Shown one piece after another: positions 27,141 through 36,911 of a stretch of 64,000 nucleotides of DNA (positions within the stretch are counted from its first letter, which is position 1; every line of letters begins with the position of its first letter). Under the pieces are notes generated by a model, which worked only from the letters and a program-made list of their open reading frames with translations, was not told the DNA's origin and ran no database searches. Position numbers and translations under genes: made by a program. The DNA comes from Bin80 sp965207565 (GTDB lineage: Bacteria > Bacteroidota > Rhodothermia > Rhodothermales > Bin80), in contig CBDBMQ010000024.1 of NCBI GenBank assembly GCA_965207565.1, forward strand, positions 124,001 through 188,000, in the 5' to 3' direction.

Positions 27141-30100
27141 CTACTTCACCAGTGTCATGCGACCTGTCTTCACATACCTGCTCTCTGCTCCGGTCGCAAT
27201 CATCCGATACAGATAGGTCCCTGATGCAAGATTAATCGCATTGAGCTCGATGCTCCGATTGGCTCCTGCTTCAAATTCCTTCTCTGGTAACGTCATCACT
27301 TCGCGACCCAGCATGTCTACAATCTGCAGACTTACCTGTGCCGTCTCGGGAAGGTCAAACTGGATCCGTGTTGACGGATTGAACGGGTTCGGATAGTTTC
27401 CATGCAGCGTGAACTCCGTCGGAAGCTCTACCCTTTCGTCCTCTATGTCTGTAGCCGTCACGGCCTGTACTTCGCCACCCCGGATGTCGACTCCAAATAT
27501 CCCGAAGTCAGCGCCTGGCACGACCTTACTACCCGACAGGTTCAGCACTACCGTCTCACCCTGATATCCACTCAGCGAGACCAAAGATACATATGAGTCC
27601 TTTGAATCGTACACTTCGATGTTGTGGAAGCCAGGCTCAAATGAGAGATAGTTCGTGCTCTCTCCAAACTTGATGTTGTTCGCCAACAATGCCGTTGCCG
27701 AATGATCAGAAGTCATATCAAGCAAGCGCACATCCACCTCTCCCAGATCAGCAGACCCATGCACCAGGATCGCATCCACCATGTTATCCGCCAAGGATGC
27801 CATTCTAGTTTCAAAGACATCCACCCCGTAATTCGTCAACGAACCATGGGCAACGACAGCATAGCTGGCATCCGGTGCAAGCGATAGCGGGACGTCGGTG
27901 GATTGATCAGCAGGTGCACCAACGACCGAAAACGTCGCTTCGTGCGACCCGGAGGCAACAACCGCGTAACCAGTTGCGTTGCGGAACTCCATATTACTCT
28001 GCAGCGGGACACCATCCAGTGACAGATTCACCGGAGCCGGAAGAAGAGCATTGTGAATGAACTGGACCCGAGACAGACCACCTGTAATTGGATCCAGGTG
28101 AATCGGATTCTCAATCCCATTCGCTGCAACCCCGAGGATTGCACACATTCCAACATCAACGCTCTCATTCGTTAGGTTCGGAACCCCATTCACATAGCCA
28201 TTTTCCGCAAATGACGCTTCGTTCGCCTCTCCGATGATTTGGGTTCCAGCCAAACGCGGATTACTCCAGTCGCAATCCCACTGCACCATGCGTAGTCCGT
28301 CCACATCAAATACGTTCGCCAATCCACCTGCGGCAATACGAACATGAGGGTTCTGCTCAACTCCCTCTGCGAATTCCACCTTCCAGAAAATATCCGAGTG
28401 TGCATCAAGAGTCAGTAAGCCACCCAGTGTGGGAGCCAGAATATTGTCTGATGGCCAGGATGGCGCTTCACCTTCTGGCACCATCACTGAAGATACCGTG
28501 ACCGTGTCTGCAGATGCTAGATCGTCCTCAAATTGCATGACCAGCGGGCGATAATGAGACATATCCCCACTCATGCCTCCAACGGGGAACAGATATCCAC
28601 CGCTCGTTTCACCGGCACCAGAATTCCCCTGCTCTACATGGCGAGAAACTCCAGCGGATGCATGTGCACGGCGAGAGCCTCCCTTAATGACGCTGGCGCA
28701 ACTCGCATCATCTGCACAGGTCATCAGAGCATTATTGCGTCCCCTGACGTCCTGTTCAATGTTCGTGTTCTTCACGGTCCACGTATAGTCATCCGCACTG
28801 CTGATGATTCCACGCGTCAGCGTCAACGTACTTGAGGCACCTTGCATCACATTGCTGCCAAGCACAATTCCCTTTGAATTGTTCACCTCTACATTGCCTA
28901 GATCAACCGCGGAGGAAACCGACTGGGATTCTTTCCCAGAGAACTCAAGATTTGCATTGAGCATCTTATCAGAGCCTGTCTTGACCTTCGCGAGGCTGAA
29001 GTTTCCCTTCAGGACGATCTTCGTTTGATCGCCAGACTCATACCGGTGGGCACCATCTGCCACCGTGAAGTCGCCCATAACGGTTTTCACCGCAGGACCA
29101 GGTAGACCCACACCGTCCTGATGTCCAGCGTGTTGCGATCCTGCATTCTGCACGAAGTCGCCGCTGATAATCACTTTTGCCTCATCCCAGACGCGAATTC
29201 CTCCGGTCTCGCCGATGATGAAATCGCCACCAAATTTAAGCTCATTAGTCCGATTCACATAGATCCTCGCAGAATTGAACTCGACATCCTTCTTGATCTC
29301 CATGGTAAACGACTCACCATGGGGCTCCACCTGGTCATAAAATTCAACCGCTGCATCATTCATCGCTGCCAAACTGTCAATCACCACCTTTGTATCATGG
29401 AAGTTTAGCCCTCCGCCCCAGTTGTCACCTTTAGTCGCATCCTTCTTGGGGTTCCCGGTCCCATCCAGCACGATCACGTCAAATGCCTCTCCGGTAATAT
29501 AAGTCTGTTTGCTTCCTTCCGGTACGTGAATCATACCCGTCACCGTCCCCGCACCGTCACCTGTCTTCTCAACCGTCAAGTACACATCGGGTCGATCATC
29601 ACCTGCCAAATCATTAGTGGGTTCCGTGTAAACTGGACCCAACTGAAATGTGCCTGTCCCCACATCAATCACCCCTTTTGCACCTACAGTAACTTTTGCA
29701 CTGCCATCGACATAGAGATCATCTTTGTCGGTGTTACCCACCGCACGGAAATCTCCACCGCCCGTCATCAACTTGGCCACTTCCTTGTCGGTTGCTCCAA
29801 TGATCACTGAATCATGCGCGACTACGTCGTTGCCGTTTGAATTTAGTGTACCGTCGTGAATCACGAGAAATCGTTCCGCCGCCACACTTGAAGTGCCGAC
29901 CGTCAGATCACCCATCGTGCTCAATGTCCCTTTCAGGATGTGAAGCTTGCCATTCAGCGTCGCTCCCTCAGTCAAAGTGATCTCCGCATCCTTGTGATTC
30001 ACCGCAAGATCCCGGGTACCCGACGACAACTCACGCCCTACCTCCCTCGCGCCCTCAGTCACATACATCAGGATGTAGCCATCGTCGACATGTGCATCGT

Positions 30101-32756
30101 CACCCGCCGCATCATCTCCTGCGATACTTCCTGGATCGTTTGTATCCAGTTTCAGAACGCCATCTTTCACCGCGAGTATCTCCTCGACCGTCAGCGTACT
30201 TTGCTCAGCGGTCCCTGCTTCAAACAGAACCACATCCCCCTTGCAAAGCCCCAGATTTTTTGTTCTGATAACATTATCAAAGCGAATTTCTCCATCATCT
30301 ACATCAATGGACAGTGACTCCAGAGTACTTCCAACGCTAACAAGGTCGGTGTTCCGGGTACCATAGACGAGTCTAGTCAGTGATGAACCGGAAGCCAACG
30401 CGCCATCCAGTTCACCCTCAAGGATCAACCCTCCAGTGACCGTAACAGGACCATCAGCATCAGCCTCAAGTTCGGCCCCTCCTGCAACATGCAACGTCCC
30501 TACCGTCAGCGATCCAGTAATGTCCAGATCATCCTCCATAACCAACGCATTAAGCGTCAAATTACCAACAACCGTGTGATCGTCGTCATCGGTCAGTACA
30601 AGACGGGTCCCGGCGTTTAACGAAAACGTATTCTCGCACATCCCTTTATCCAAGGACACTGCCGACGCCTCCATCGTAATTGAAGTACCCTCCGCAAAAA
30701 TGTCTCCATCCAAACTCAGGTTGTGAGCCGAAATTAGCATATCCTTAGTGTCTGCGTCCATAAGAATTCTGCCCGTGCGCTCATGTTCAATGACTAAGTC
30801 CCCACCAATATGGGACATTGTGGCGATAGAGGTAGTGCTGGTTCCCAAGGGCTTTGCCGCGAAAATCACACGGGGAGCGCAACTCGTCATGTTTCGGTTA
30901 GCATTGGATCCCATTTCCGCGATGATTAAGGCTCGCACATCCACATCACCCTCAATCATCGCTGCACCTTCAAACTGCACACCAGGAACATGAAATCCTC
31001 GTCCTACAACCCCAGTATCCTGGCTCTTGTGGAACTGCACATCCGAAGTCCCATTGTCTACAAATACATTCCCCGTAGTAGAAGCGGCATTGAGCGTGAT
31101 CGTTACTGAGGATGTCGCCCCCGGACGCACCGTTCCCGCCGGCAACGTACCCAGCTTCACTATGATCGTCTCAGCATCCCCTTCACCGGCATTATTAATT
31201 GTAATTTCCGCTGTCCCGGTAGTCCCGGAATTAATTGTAATTTCGAACGGATCGGGAAGTGTGTAGTCACCGCCGGTATCTTTGGAGGCCGTCCCCTCCG
31301 TGGTCAGCGGGATCGTTATTGAAGTTCCGTCGACTGGATGCGCCTTGTTAAGGGTCGCCGTCACCGTCACCGTACCAACATTCCTATCCACTGCAGCAGA
31401 AGCTACCGAGAGGCTCACCACGGGCGTATCTACGAAACGAACATCGTCCATTGTGGTACGATAATCGCACGTAAATGGGGCATCTTCCGCCGCCGATGCA
31501 AGCTTAACCCCCTGTCGAACGCTAGCATGGCCGGTTGGGGTGGTACGCGCTGCACCGAAGTTCCCAAGATCGAGTGGCGCCCCCTGAGCAGCAGCCAACA
31601 AGATCCCTTCCCTCAGGACTACATTCCCCGTGATTGTAGAACTTTTCTCAAATACAACCCGGGCATCGTTCCACTGGACCACATTGCCATCAACTTCAAC
31701 ATCATTCCTGAAAATGACATCCGTCGTGATATCTCCTCCCTCATGAGGCTCATCGATACTTCCTGCAACCGTTAGTCCACCAACCTTTCCAAGCTCAATA
31801 CAGATATTTCCCGCCGCAACCGCACGGATCTCATTCTTGATCTCTCCACCACCTGTAATCCTGACGCAATCCTCGTGATCAATCGCACCCTTCACGGGAA
31901 TGTAGTCACTGCTCATATGGAGGGAACCAGCACCTGTAGTGCCCCTCGTCCCACCATCAGTTGGGACCACATTTAGATGCGCAATCCAGACCGTGCCCGG
32001 ACCATCAATCATGCCATTCACAGTTAGGATCCCCCTCGAATCATCCTTAGGCGATTTCCTCAAAGGAACGCGTAGAGCAATTGGTTGCTCGCCTGCGCCT
32101 GGGGTCTCTTTGCCCACGGTCAAGGTTGCCCCAGTGTCGACCGTCAACGAATCAATGCGAAGCGTCACAGCTGCATCGCCTGACCCTATTATCTGAAGAT
32201 CTTCCGAGACTACAAGCGCTCCAATCGTAGCGCTCACGGTGGTCAGAGTCCCCGAAATCGTCAGCCTCTTTGCTCCACCTCCCGCTTCCTTAGCAGTAGG
32301 GTCAACGTAAAGAGGCGTATCACCATCTGTCCTCAAATTTGTAACATCCTCGAAATTAACGGTAGCCTTTTCGTGGACAACAAATCGACCAGTAGTATTA
32401 ATTTGAAAATTCCCCGTGAATTCCAGCGTCCCCTCCACCGGATCTCCGCTACCTCGCACATAGGCACCAAAAAAAACAGTTTGGCTCAGAAACTGAGTAG
32501 CCACAGTAGGTGATGCCACCGTGACAGTCCCACCTGACCTTCTAACCCGGATCAGGATGATGTCCTCCGCCCCAGAAGCACCGATTGCGGTACCGTATGA
32601 GCACGGATTGGCACTGGTGCAATCCGCACCAATACCATTGTCTACGTCTACATAACGAGTGGTTTGTGCAAACGCACCGGGGGCTGCGACCAGCATGGCC
32701 AGCATGGCTAGCAATGCCACACAACCAACCCCGAAAAAATTAGTAATGTATTTCAT
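27141..32756 (-). CDS. Giant secreted surface protein with T9SS type A sorting domain
   Basis: 1871 residues. The signal peptide MKYITNFFGVGCVALLAMLA... is probably cleaved after AFA. Most of the protein is a long beta-rich repeat-like region (many LTVGT, SGTLTT, GDFTV and NVEVNN type strands) typical of beta-helix surface proteins. A Calx-beta-like domain is near residues 440-560 (VVSLSVASAAVDRN ... GEGDAETIIVKL). A DUF4397-like domain begins near 1560 (VQFIHNALLPAPVNLSLDG). The C-terminus is a T9SS type A sorting domain (GNYPNPFNPSTRIQF, then GREVMTL, ending YVKTGRMTLVK). It is predicted to be exported and surface-attached or released; adhesion or matrix function is inferred. It appears monocistronic with its own terminator. 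Confidence 0.9.
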   Translation of the reverse strand: MKYITNFFGVGCVALLAMLAMLVAAPGAFAQTTRYVDVDNGIGADCTSANPCSYGTAIGASGAEDIILIRVRRSGGTVTVASPTVATQFLSQTVFFGAYVRGSGDPVEGTLEFTGNFQINTTGRFVVHEKATVNFEDVTNLRTDGDTPLYVDPTAKEAGGGAKRLTISGTLTTVSATIGALVVSEDLQIIGSGDAAVTLRIDSLTVDTGATLTVGKETPGAGEQPIALRVPLRKSPKDDSRGILTVNGMIDGPGTVWIAHLNVVPTDGGTRGTTGAGSLHMSSDYIPVKGAIDHEDCVRITGGGEIKNEIRAVAAGNICIELGKVGGLTVAGSIDEPHEGGDITTDVIFRNDVEVDGNVVQWNDARVVFEKSSTITGNVVLREGILLAAAQGAPLDLGNFGAARTTPTGHASVRQGVKLASAAEDAPFTCDYRTTMDDVRFVDTPVVSLSVASAAVDRNVGTVTVTATLNKAHPVDGTSITIPLTTEGTASKDTGGDYTLPDPFEITINSGTTGTAEITINNAGEGDAETIIVKLGTLPAGTVRPGATSSVTITLNAASTTGNVFVDNGTSDVQFHKSQDTGVVGRGFHVPGVQFEGAAMIEGDVDVRALIIAEMGSNANRNMTSCAPRVIFAAKPLGTSTTSIATMSHIGGDLVIEHERTGRILMDADTKDMLISAHNLSLDGDIFAEGTSITMEASAVSLDKGMCENTFSLNAGTRLVLTDDDDHTVVGNLTLNALVMEDDLDITGSLTVGTLHVAGGAELEADADGPVTVTGGLILEGELDGALASGSSLTRLVYGTRNTDLVSVGSTLESLSIDVDDGEIRFDNVIRTKNLGLCKGDVVLFEAGTAEQSTLTVEEILAVKDGVLKLDTNDPGSIAGDDAAGDDAHVDDGYILMYVTEGAREVGRELSSGTRDLAVNHKDAEITLTEGATLNGKLHILKGTLSTMGDLTVGTSSVAAERFLVIHDGTLNSNGNDVVAHDSVIIGATDKEVAKLMTGGGDFRAVGNTDKDDLYVDGSAKVTVGAKGVIDVGTGTFQLGPVYTEPTNDLAGDDRPDVYLTVEKTGDGAGTVTGMIHVPEGSKQTYITGEAFDVIVLDGTGNPKKDATKGDNWGGGLNFHDTKVVIDSLAAMNDAAVEFYDQVEPHGESFTMEIKKDVEFNSARIYVNRTNELKFGGDFIIGETGGIRVWDEAKVIISGDFVQNAGSQHAGHQDGVGLPGPAVKTVMGDFTVADGAHRYESGDQTKIVLKGNFSLAKVKTGSDKMLNANLEFSGKESQSVSSAVDLGNVEVNNSKGIVLGSNVMQGASSTLTLTRGIISSADDYTWTVKNTNIEQDVRGRNNALMTCADDASCASVIKGGSRRAHASAGVSRHVEQGNSGAGETSGGYLFPVGGMSGDMSHYRPLVMQFEDDLASADTVTVSSVMVPEGEAPSWPSDNILAPTLGGLLTLDAHSDIFWKVEFAEGVEQNPHVRIAAGGLANVFDVDGLRMVQWDCDWSNPRLAGTQIIGEANEASFAENGYVNGVPNLTNESVDVGMCAILGVAANGIENPIHLDPITGGLSRVQFIHNALLPAPVNLSLDGVPLQSNMEFRNATGYAVVASGSHEATFSVVGAPADQSTDVPLSLAPDASYAVVAHGSLTNYGVDVFETRMASLADNMVDAILVHGSADLGEVDVRLLDMTSDHSATALLANNIKFGESTNYLSFEPGFHNIEVYDSKDSYVSLVSLSGYQGETVVLNLSGSKVVPGADFGIFGVDIRGGEVQAVTATDIEDERVELPTEFTLHGNYPNPFNPSTRIQFDLPETAQVSLQIVDMLGREVMTLPEKEFEAGANRSIELNAINLASGTYLYRMIATGAESRYVKTGRMTLVK

Positions 32757-33461
32757 GTGTTTGGAGCCTCACTCCATTTGTTAATTGATATTTATGCAGG
32801 TCACACTGCAATCAAAAGTGATCGCAGGTGTCCACGGGAATACACGCGAAACATGAAGTACGCGTAACCCCCGCGGTAATTCCCACAACATTCCTCGAAA
32901 AAATACAATGATTGCCGCAACCATCCAGATCACAGCAAAGACCTTCAACATGCACCGGTACGCATAAGTTGCAATTCTACGAACATACCGTAGAACCAGT
33001 AGTAATGCTCTCAAACAAGTAAAAGACGAAAAATAAAAAAGAACTGCAAACCAAGGTCTATACCCGTCTAACACCACAGCAGAGGAAGGTACTGGGGCAC
33101 CGAGCACAGAGCTTGGGCATGAGATTGTCGGCTTTTTTGCGGGATTTCATTACGAACCCCAAGCGAACTACCGAAGAGATTCTGGCCCGCGAATGGGTGT
33201 CGGTTGCACTTCACCTGACTTCGATGGTTACCTTGCGTACAGAGGCACGGGAGTGGGATTTTTGAAAAAAGTGAACACCGCGATACCCCCTCTCCTTGCT
33301 GACTTTTGCATGATCGCTATTTGGCATAGGTACTTTCAATTCAAACACATACTTCTTGCTGTTCTTAACCCACGTCTGAACGATAACAATCTCTTTCAAA
33401 AATCAAATCTCACACAAATGTCTACAGAGTCTGCTTTGGATGAAAGAAACAAAATAGCTTT
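32757..33461. other. Gap with possible degraded coding sequence
   Basis: The promoter of the giant gene should be near 32760-32850. A plus-strand open stretch around 33090-33265 reads LGMRLSAFLRDFITNPKRTT and continues to a TGA, which looks like the tail of a former gene but has no start. A 108-codon minus-strand hydrophobic ORF (32781-33107) is not convincing. Nothing else is seen. Confidence 0.4.
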
Positions 33462-35306
33462 ATGAATCAGAAAAACGTAAATGGGAACCGCATAGTCGAG
33501 CAACATCCCCAAGAGTGGTTTGAAATGCAGGATATGCGAAATCATCCGATGTCGGTGGACAGTTGGATCACTGTTAAATCAATACGGACCTTACCGTATG
33601 AAGGTTGTCTCATAGAAGAATGTCATCCACAAGAGATTAATAATGTTGGATCTGTCATGTTTCCCATTATTAATCATGAGGATGTATTCAAAGTTGGGTG
33701 GGATGATCGGGCCTACTCCTGCAAGTTTGATGGCGGAGTGGAGACTATTTACAGTTCAACAAAAGATCGTACTTCAAACGGAATACAGGAGAGAAGAACC
33801 ATTTCACAGTACTTACCTTGTGGCTACTATCACAGGGATGGTATACTCGGATCTGGATTGGTAATTGAACAGCAGGTCAATTCGCAAGAGAATCCTGTTT
33901 GGCATCTCCATCAGGATTTTGTTGTGGCTCTCAATTTGATCCAGGAAGGTAATGCCTGGGTTCGACCGGGCGAAGGATATAAAGAAGTGGCACGACTGAT
34001 CCAGAATGGTGAGGGTAAACCGGAACTTATGGAAGTTCGAAAGGAGCATTTATTAGATTACTTGTCCGCACGGAAGATGAACCTATACGTATATAGTTTC
34101 CACTCCCGAAGGGAGTTAACTAATGACCGCAGTCATATCAGTTGGGAACCAGAAAAGGAATACACTGAAGAAGACGGAATGCGGCGGTGGATAGGCAGAA
34201 TCATCCGAACGCCTCCAGATAAATTATTTTCCAGGTCTACAACAGAAGAGCATTCTATTTCTTCCGAGGATGTTTATGAAAGAGAGGAAGTTCCAGGGCC
34301 GGAATCAAATAGTGTAAGAAATCAGACTTCCAATATGGAAACAGCGGGCAAGCAAAGTTACATGATAATCGGAGAGTTACGGTGTACAGAAGTCATTGAG
34401 GCGGGCGATAGAAGCGAACGAGTTCTTGGCGAAGAGCCGGCAAGTGTACCATTCATAATTGATTCAGTTGGACAGACAGAAACTAAAGAGTCTTTGGTGG
34501 AGAGCAATTCTTGGCTACACTTCAGACCAAATGTGGTAAAAGATATCTTGACATGTCGTAAATCATCTTTAGATTGGTGCACATCTGATACGGGCTCTAT
34601 TGGTTTAGCACCAGATTATTCCGTCCACTTTGGTATCAATAAACTTGGCCACATTAATGTTTTTGCGAAAGATATTGCTCAATTGCCGGTGTGGCAACAG
34701 CGCGTATGGGGTGGGTTCAATGTAACGCCGGAAGCAGGAGTTTCAAATGAACTGTTAGCCTCTCAATTTGGAGCGAATCCGGCAAGTACAATAGCTCCAG
34801 AGAACCTTCTGCGAGATGCGTATACAAATATAAACAATACATCAAGCGAGGTATTTGGGAAACCGTTATTTTTCGAACATGAGTATTGTGATAAACTATT
34901 TGGCAAATGCCATCGGTTTAGAGCAATTGAGCGATCTGGTTTATATGAGTTGGCCAAAGACCTGTACCGACTTACCATAGAAAGGGTAGATCCATCGGCA
35001 CTTAGCGCTGTAGTAACGCCTCAAAAAGGAGAGGAACAGAAAACAATCAATCATCTTCAGAAGGTGCTTGAAACATGTCGAGATGCACAAGAAGCCAGAA
35101 AAATTGTCAGTAGCATCAGAGGATTGAACAGGCTTCGTCAGGCTGATGCCCATATGCCATCCGAAAACATTGAACCGTCAATCAGGCAGGCAGGCATTAT
35201 AGAAACTGGAAATCCAATTAACGAGGCATATCAGCTGCTACAACATTTCGCGAAAACATTGAATAAGATTTCAGAGATCTTACGCGAAGCCCCAATAGAG
35301 CAGTGA
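33462..35306 (+). CDS. Unrecognised 614-residue protein
   Basis: 614 residues from ATG 33462. No signal peptide or membrane segment. The N-terminal half contains a conserved-looking block, VWHLHQDFVVALNLIQEGN followed by WVRPGEGYKEVARL and EHLLDYLSARKMNLYVYSF. I have the impression of seeing similar uncharacterised proteins in defence islands, but I cannot name a domain. The middle (about 260-320) is acidic and low-complexity. The C-terminus is helical. Base composition is AT-richer than the SusCD region. The next gene on this strand, beyond an ISL3 insertion, is a SIR2-like protein, so the two may have been neighbours in one operon. Confidence 0.75.
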   Translation: MNQKNVNGNRIVEQHPQEWFEMQDMRNHPMSVDSWITVKSIRTLPYEGCLIEECHPQEINNVGSVMFPIINHEDVFKVGWDDRAYSCKFDGGVETIYSSTKDRTSNGIQERRTISQYLPCGYYHRDGILGSGLVIEQQVNSQENPVWHLHQDFVVALNLIQEGNAWVRPGEGYKEVARLIQNGEGKPELMEVRKEHLLDYLSARKMNLYVYSFHSRRELTNDRSHISWEPEKEYTEEDGMRRWIGRIIRTPPDKLFSRSTTEEHSISSEDVYEREEVPGPESNSVRNQTSNMETAGKQSYMIIGELRCTEVIEAGDRSERVLGEEPASVPFIIDSVGQTETKESLVESNSWLHFRPNVVKDILTCRKSSLDWCTSDTGSIGLAPDYSVHFGINKLGHINVFAKDIAQLPVWQQRVWGGFNVTPEAGVSNELLASQFGANPASTIAPENLLRDAYTNINNTSSEVFGKPLFFEHEYCDKLFGKCHRFRAIERSGLYELAKDLYRLTIERVDPSALSAVVTPQKGEEQKTINHLQKVLETCRDAQEARKIVSSIRGLNRLRQADAHMPSENIEPSIRQAGIIETGNPINEAYQLLQHFAKTLNKISEILREAPIEQ

Positions 35307-35404
35307 TGATTTCCAGTCTTTGATCCATTGATAATGCCCAATAATATGACTTAAAGATGTGAAGGACCAGTTCTTAAATCAATTCTCTTCAAACTTATAA
35401 TGAC

Positions 35405-36793
35405 GGGCTCTTCGCTTTTATGAGTGGGTAGCTTGTTTTTGGAAGCCTTCCGGGTACAGATCCAGTCCACCGAGATAGAAGTAAATTGCATTGATAAACC
35501 GCTGTATGTTTCGGAATCCACGAGCACGAATTTTGACGGTTTTGATGCGGCTGTTGATGCTTTCGGCTGGGCCATTGCTGACCTTTAAGATCACTGCATT
35601 GATAATGCCCCACAAATGATTTTTGATGGTTTTCGCGGCTTCTTTCATCGGTTCCAGTCGGCAACGCATGGCCCAGGACAACCATCGTTTCCATCCTTTG
35701 AGTGCCCATGTGGGATGGACATAATGCCATAAGTTCTGGGAGAATTCCTTGATGGCCCACGCACAAGCTGTTTTCAGCGAACTATTCTTTAATTGGTTGA
35801 ATCGTTTCTTTTGCCGCGCAGACATATTCTTCGGATTGGTCAGCCAATCATACTTGGTTCCAGTGAGATCGTAGATGTCTTGTTTCCGCAATTCTCGGTT
35901 TTCTAGCCTACGGACTTTATCCACTGCATCGCTAATGTATTTGTCCACATGAAAGCGATCAAATGCAATCTTTTTTTCTGCGCCGGGAACCCACGCTTTC
36001 GTGGCACTGATATACGCGGGCCACATATCCATGCTGACGCGTTCAATGGCGTCCAACTGCTCCGCAGAACATCCATCATAATACCCGCTCAAACTGGCCA
36101 TTGTCCGACTCTCCCCGACATACAGCACGGTTGCCGTGTCTGGATTGGACACCACAGTGATGTAATTGTGACCTTTCTTATAAGAGGTCTCATCGACACA
36201 GAGATGCGCGATCAGTTCCTCTTTTTTGCGGGCATGTCCTCGCAGTACAGCACGCTCCATAATGTTGGCAATCAACGTCCAACTGACTCCCATCCTGCAG
36301 GCCACCGTTGAAATACTGGTGGTATCCAGCAACCAGTTAATGACCTTCGCTTCAAATGCCGTCGTAAAACGCACGCGCTCATCCGCCCAGGGCACCGAAA
36401 CCGTTTTGATTCCATGCTCCGAACATTCCACCCGAGGAACTTTCGCAACCACGGTCGTCTGATATTCGCAGATATCCGTGTGGCGCCATTTCCGAAGACG
36501 ATGGTCGTAGCCAGGACAAACTTTGTTACACTCAGGACATCGAAGTACCGAACAGATCACATGGATCTCAGCCAGCTGCGTTGCATCATCTTGCTTGATC
36601 TCCGAAACCTCCCACGGAGACTGAATCCCTAACAATCGATTGATATCTTGAATACGCACACTCATGGTGAATGAAATATTTGATTTGAACTCCAAAAACA
36701 AACCCAAAATAAATAAATCCATTCCGAATCTATTCAATCGCATCGTGGGTCATCTTAGTTCTGACTCCGAACCCACTTGAAAAGGGGAAGCCC
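35405..36793 (-). mobile_element. ISL3-family insertion sequence, apparently complete
   Basis: The element is about 1.39 kb. The right end, read inward from 36793, is GGGCTTCCCCTTTTCAAGTG. The left end at 35405 is GGGCTCTTCGCTTTTATGAG, and both continue with GTGGGT. It holds one intact transposase on the minus strand. No clear 8-bp duplication is seen. Orphan ends of similar sequence lie at 17597-17622 and 44857-44892. Confidence 0.75.
35418..36665 (-). CDS. ISL3-family transposase
   Basis: 415 residues from ATG 36665 (MSVRIQDINRLLGIQSPWEV). An in-frame upstream start at 36743 lies within the terminal region and is less likely. It shows the N-terminal zinc-binding CxxC pair (CPECNKVC), a helix-turn-helix (STVACRMGVSWTLIANIM) and the catalytic region CVDETSYKKGHNY, VSMDMWPAY and FDRFHV. 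The C-terminal NGPAESINSRIK carries the catalytic Glu. It is apparently intact and close in sequence to the broken copy at 51569-52206. Confidence 0.93.
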   Translation of the reverse strand: MSVRIQDINRLLGIQSPWEVSEIKQDDATQLAEIHVICSVLRCPECNKVCPGYDHRLRKWRHTDICEYQTTVVAKVPRVECSEHGIKTVSVPWADERVRFTTAFEAKVINWLLDTTSISTVACRMGVSWTLIANIMERAVLRGHARKKEELIAHLCVDETSYKKGHNYITVVSNPDTATVLYVGESRTMASLSGYYDGCSAEQLDAIERVSMDMWPAYISATKAWVPGAEKKIAFDRFHVDKYISDAVDKVRRLENRELRKQDIYDLTGTKYDWLTNPKNMSARQKKRFNQLKNSSLKTACAWAIKEFSQNLWHYVHPTWALKGWKRWLSWAMRCRLEPMKEAAKTIKNHLWGIINAVILKVSNGPAESINSRIKTVKIRARGFRNIQRFINAIYFYLGGLDLYPEGFQKQATHS

Positions 36794-36911
36794 CACATAT
36801 TCAAGTGAAATTAGGCTCCCCTGCTTGTCAATTGCATCCTGATAGACGAAATCAGTTTCCTTCCATCCTGTCGGCTAAGAATGGCCAGAAAATTCTAATG
36901 CGTTAATCTCC
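36794..36911. other. Upstream region of the SIR2-like gene
   Basis: 118 bp between the ISL3 right end and the SIR2-like ATG. No ORF. The insertion has placed the SIR2-like gene next to the transposon end, so its original promoter may be lost or replaced. Confidence 0.4.

Noticed and set aside
30748..31464. Plus-strand ORFs with valine/alanine-rich sequences
   Set aside because: They are antisense to the giant T9SS gene and reflect its codon pattern.
32781..33107. 108-codon hydrophobic minus-strand ORF upstream of the giant gene
   Set aside because: It has no ribosome-binding site or recognisable pattern and overlaps the expected promoter region.
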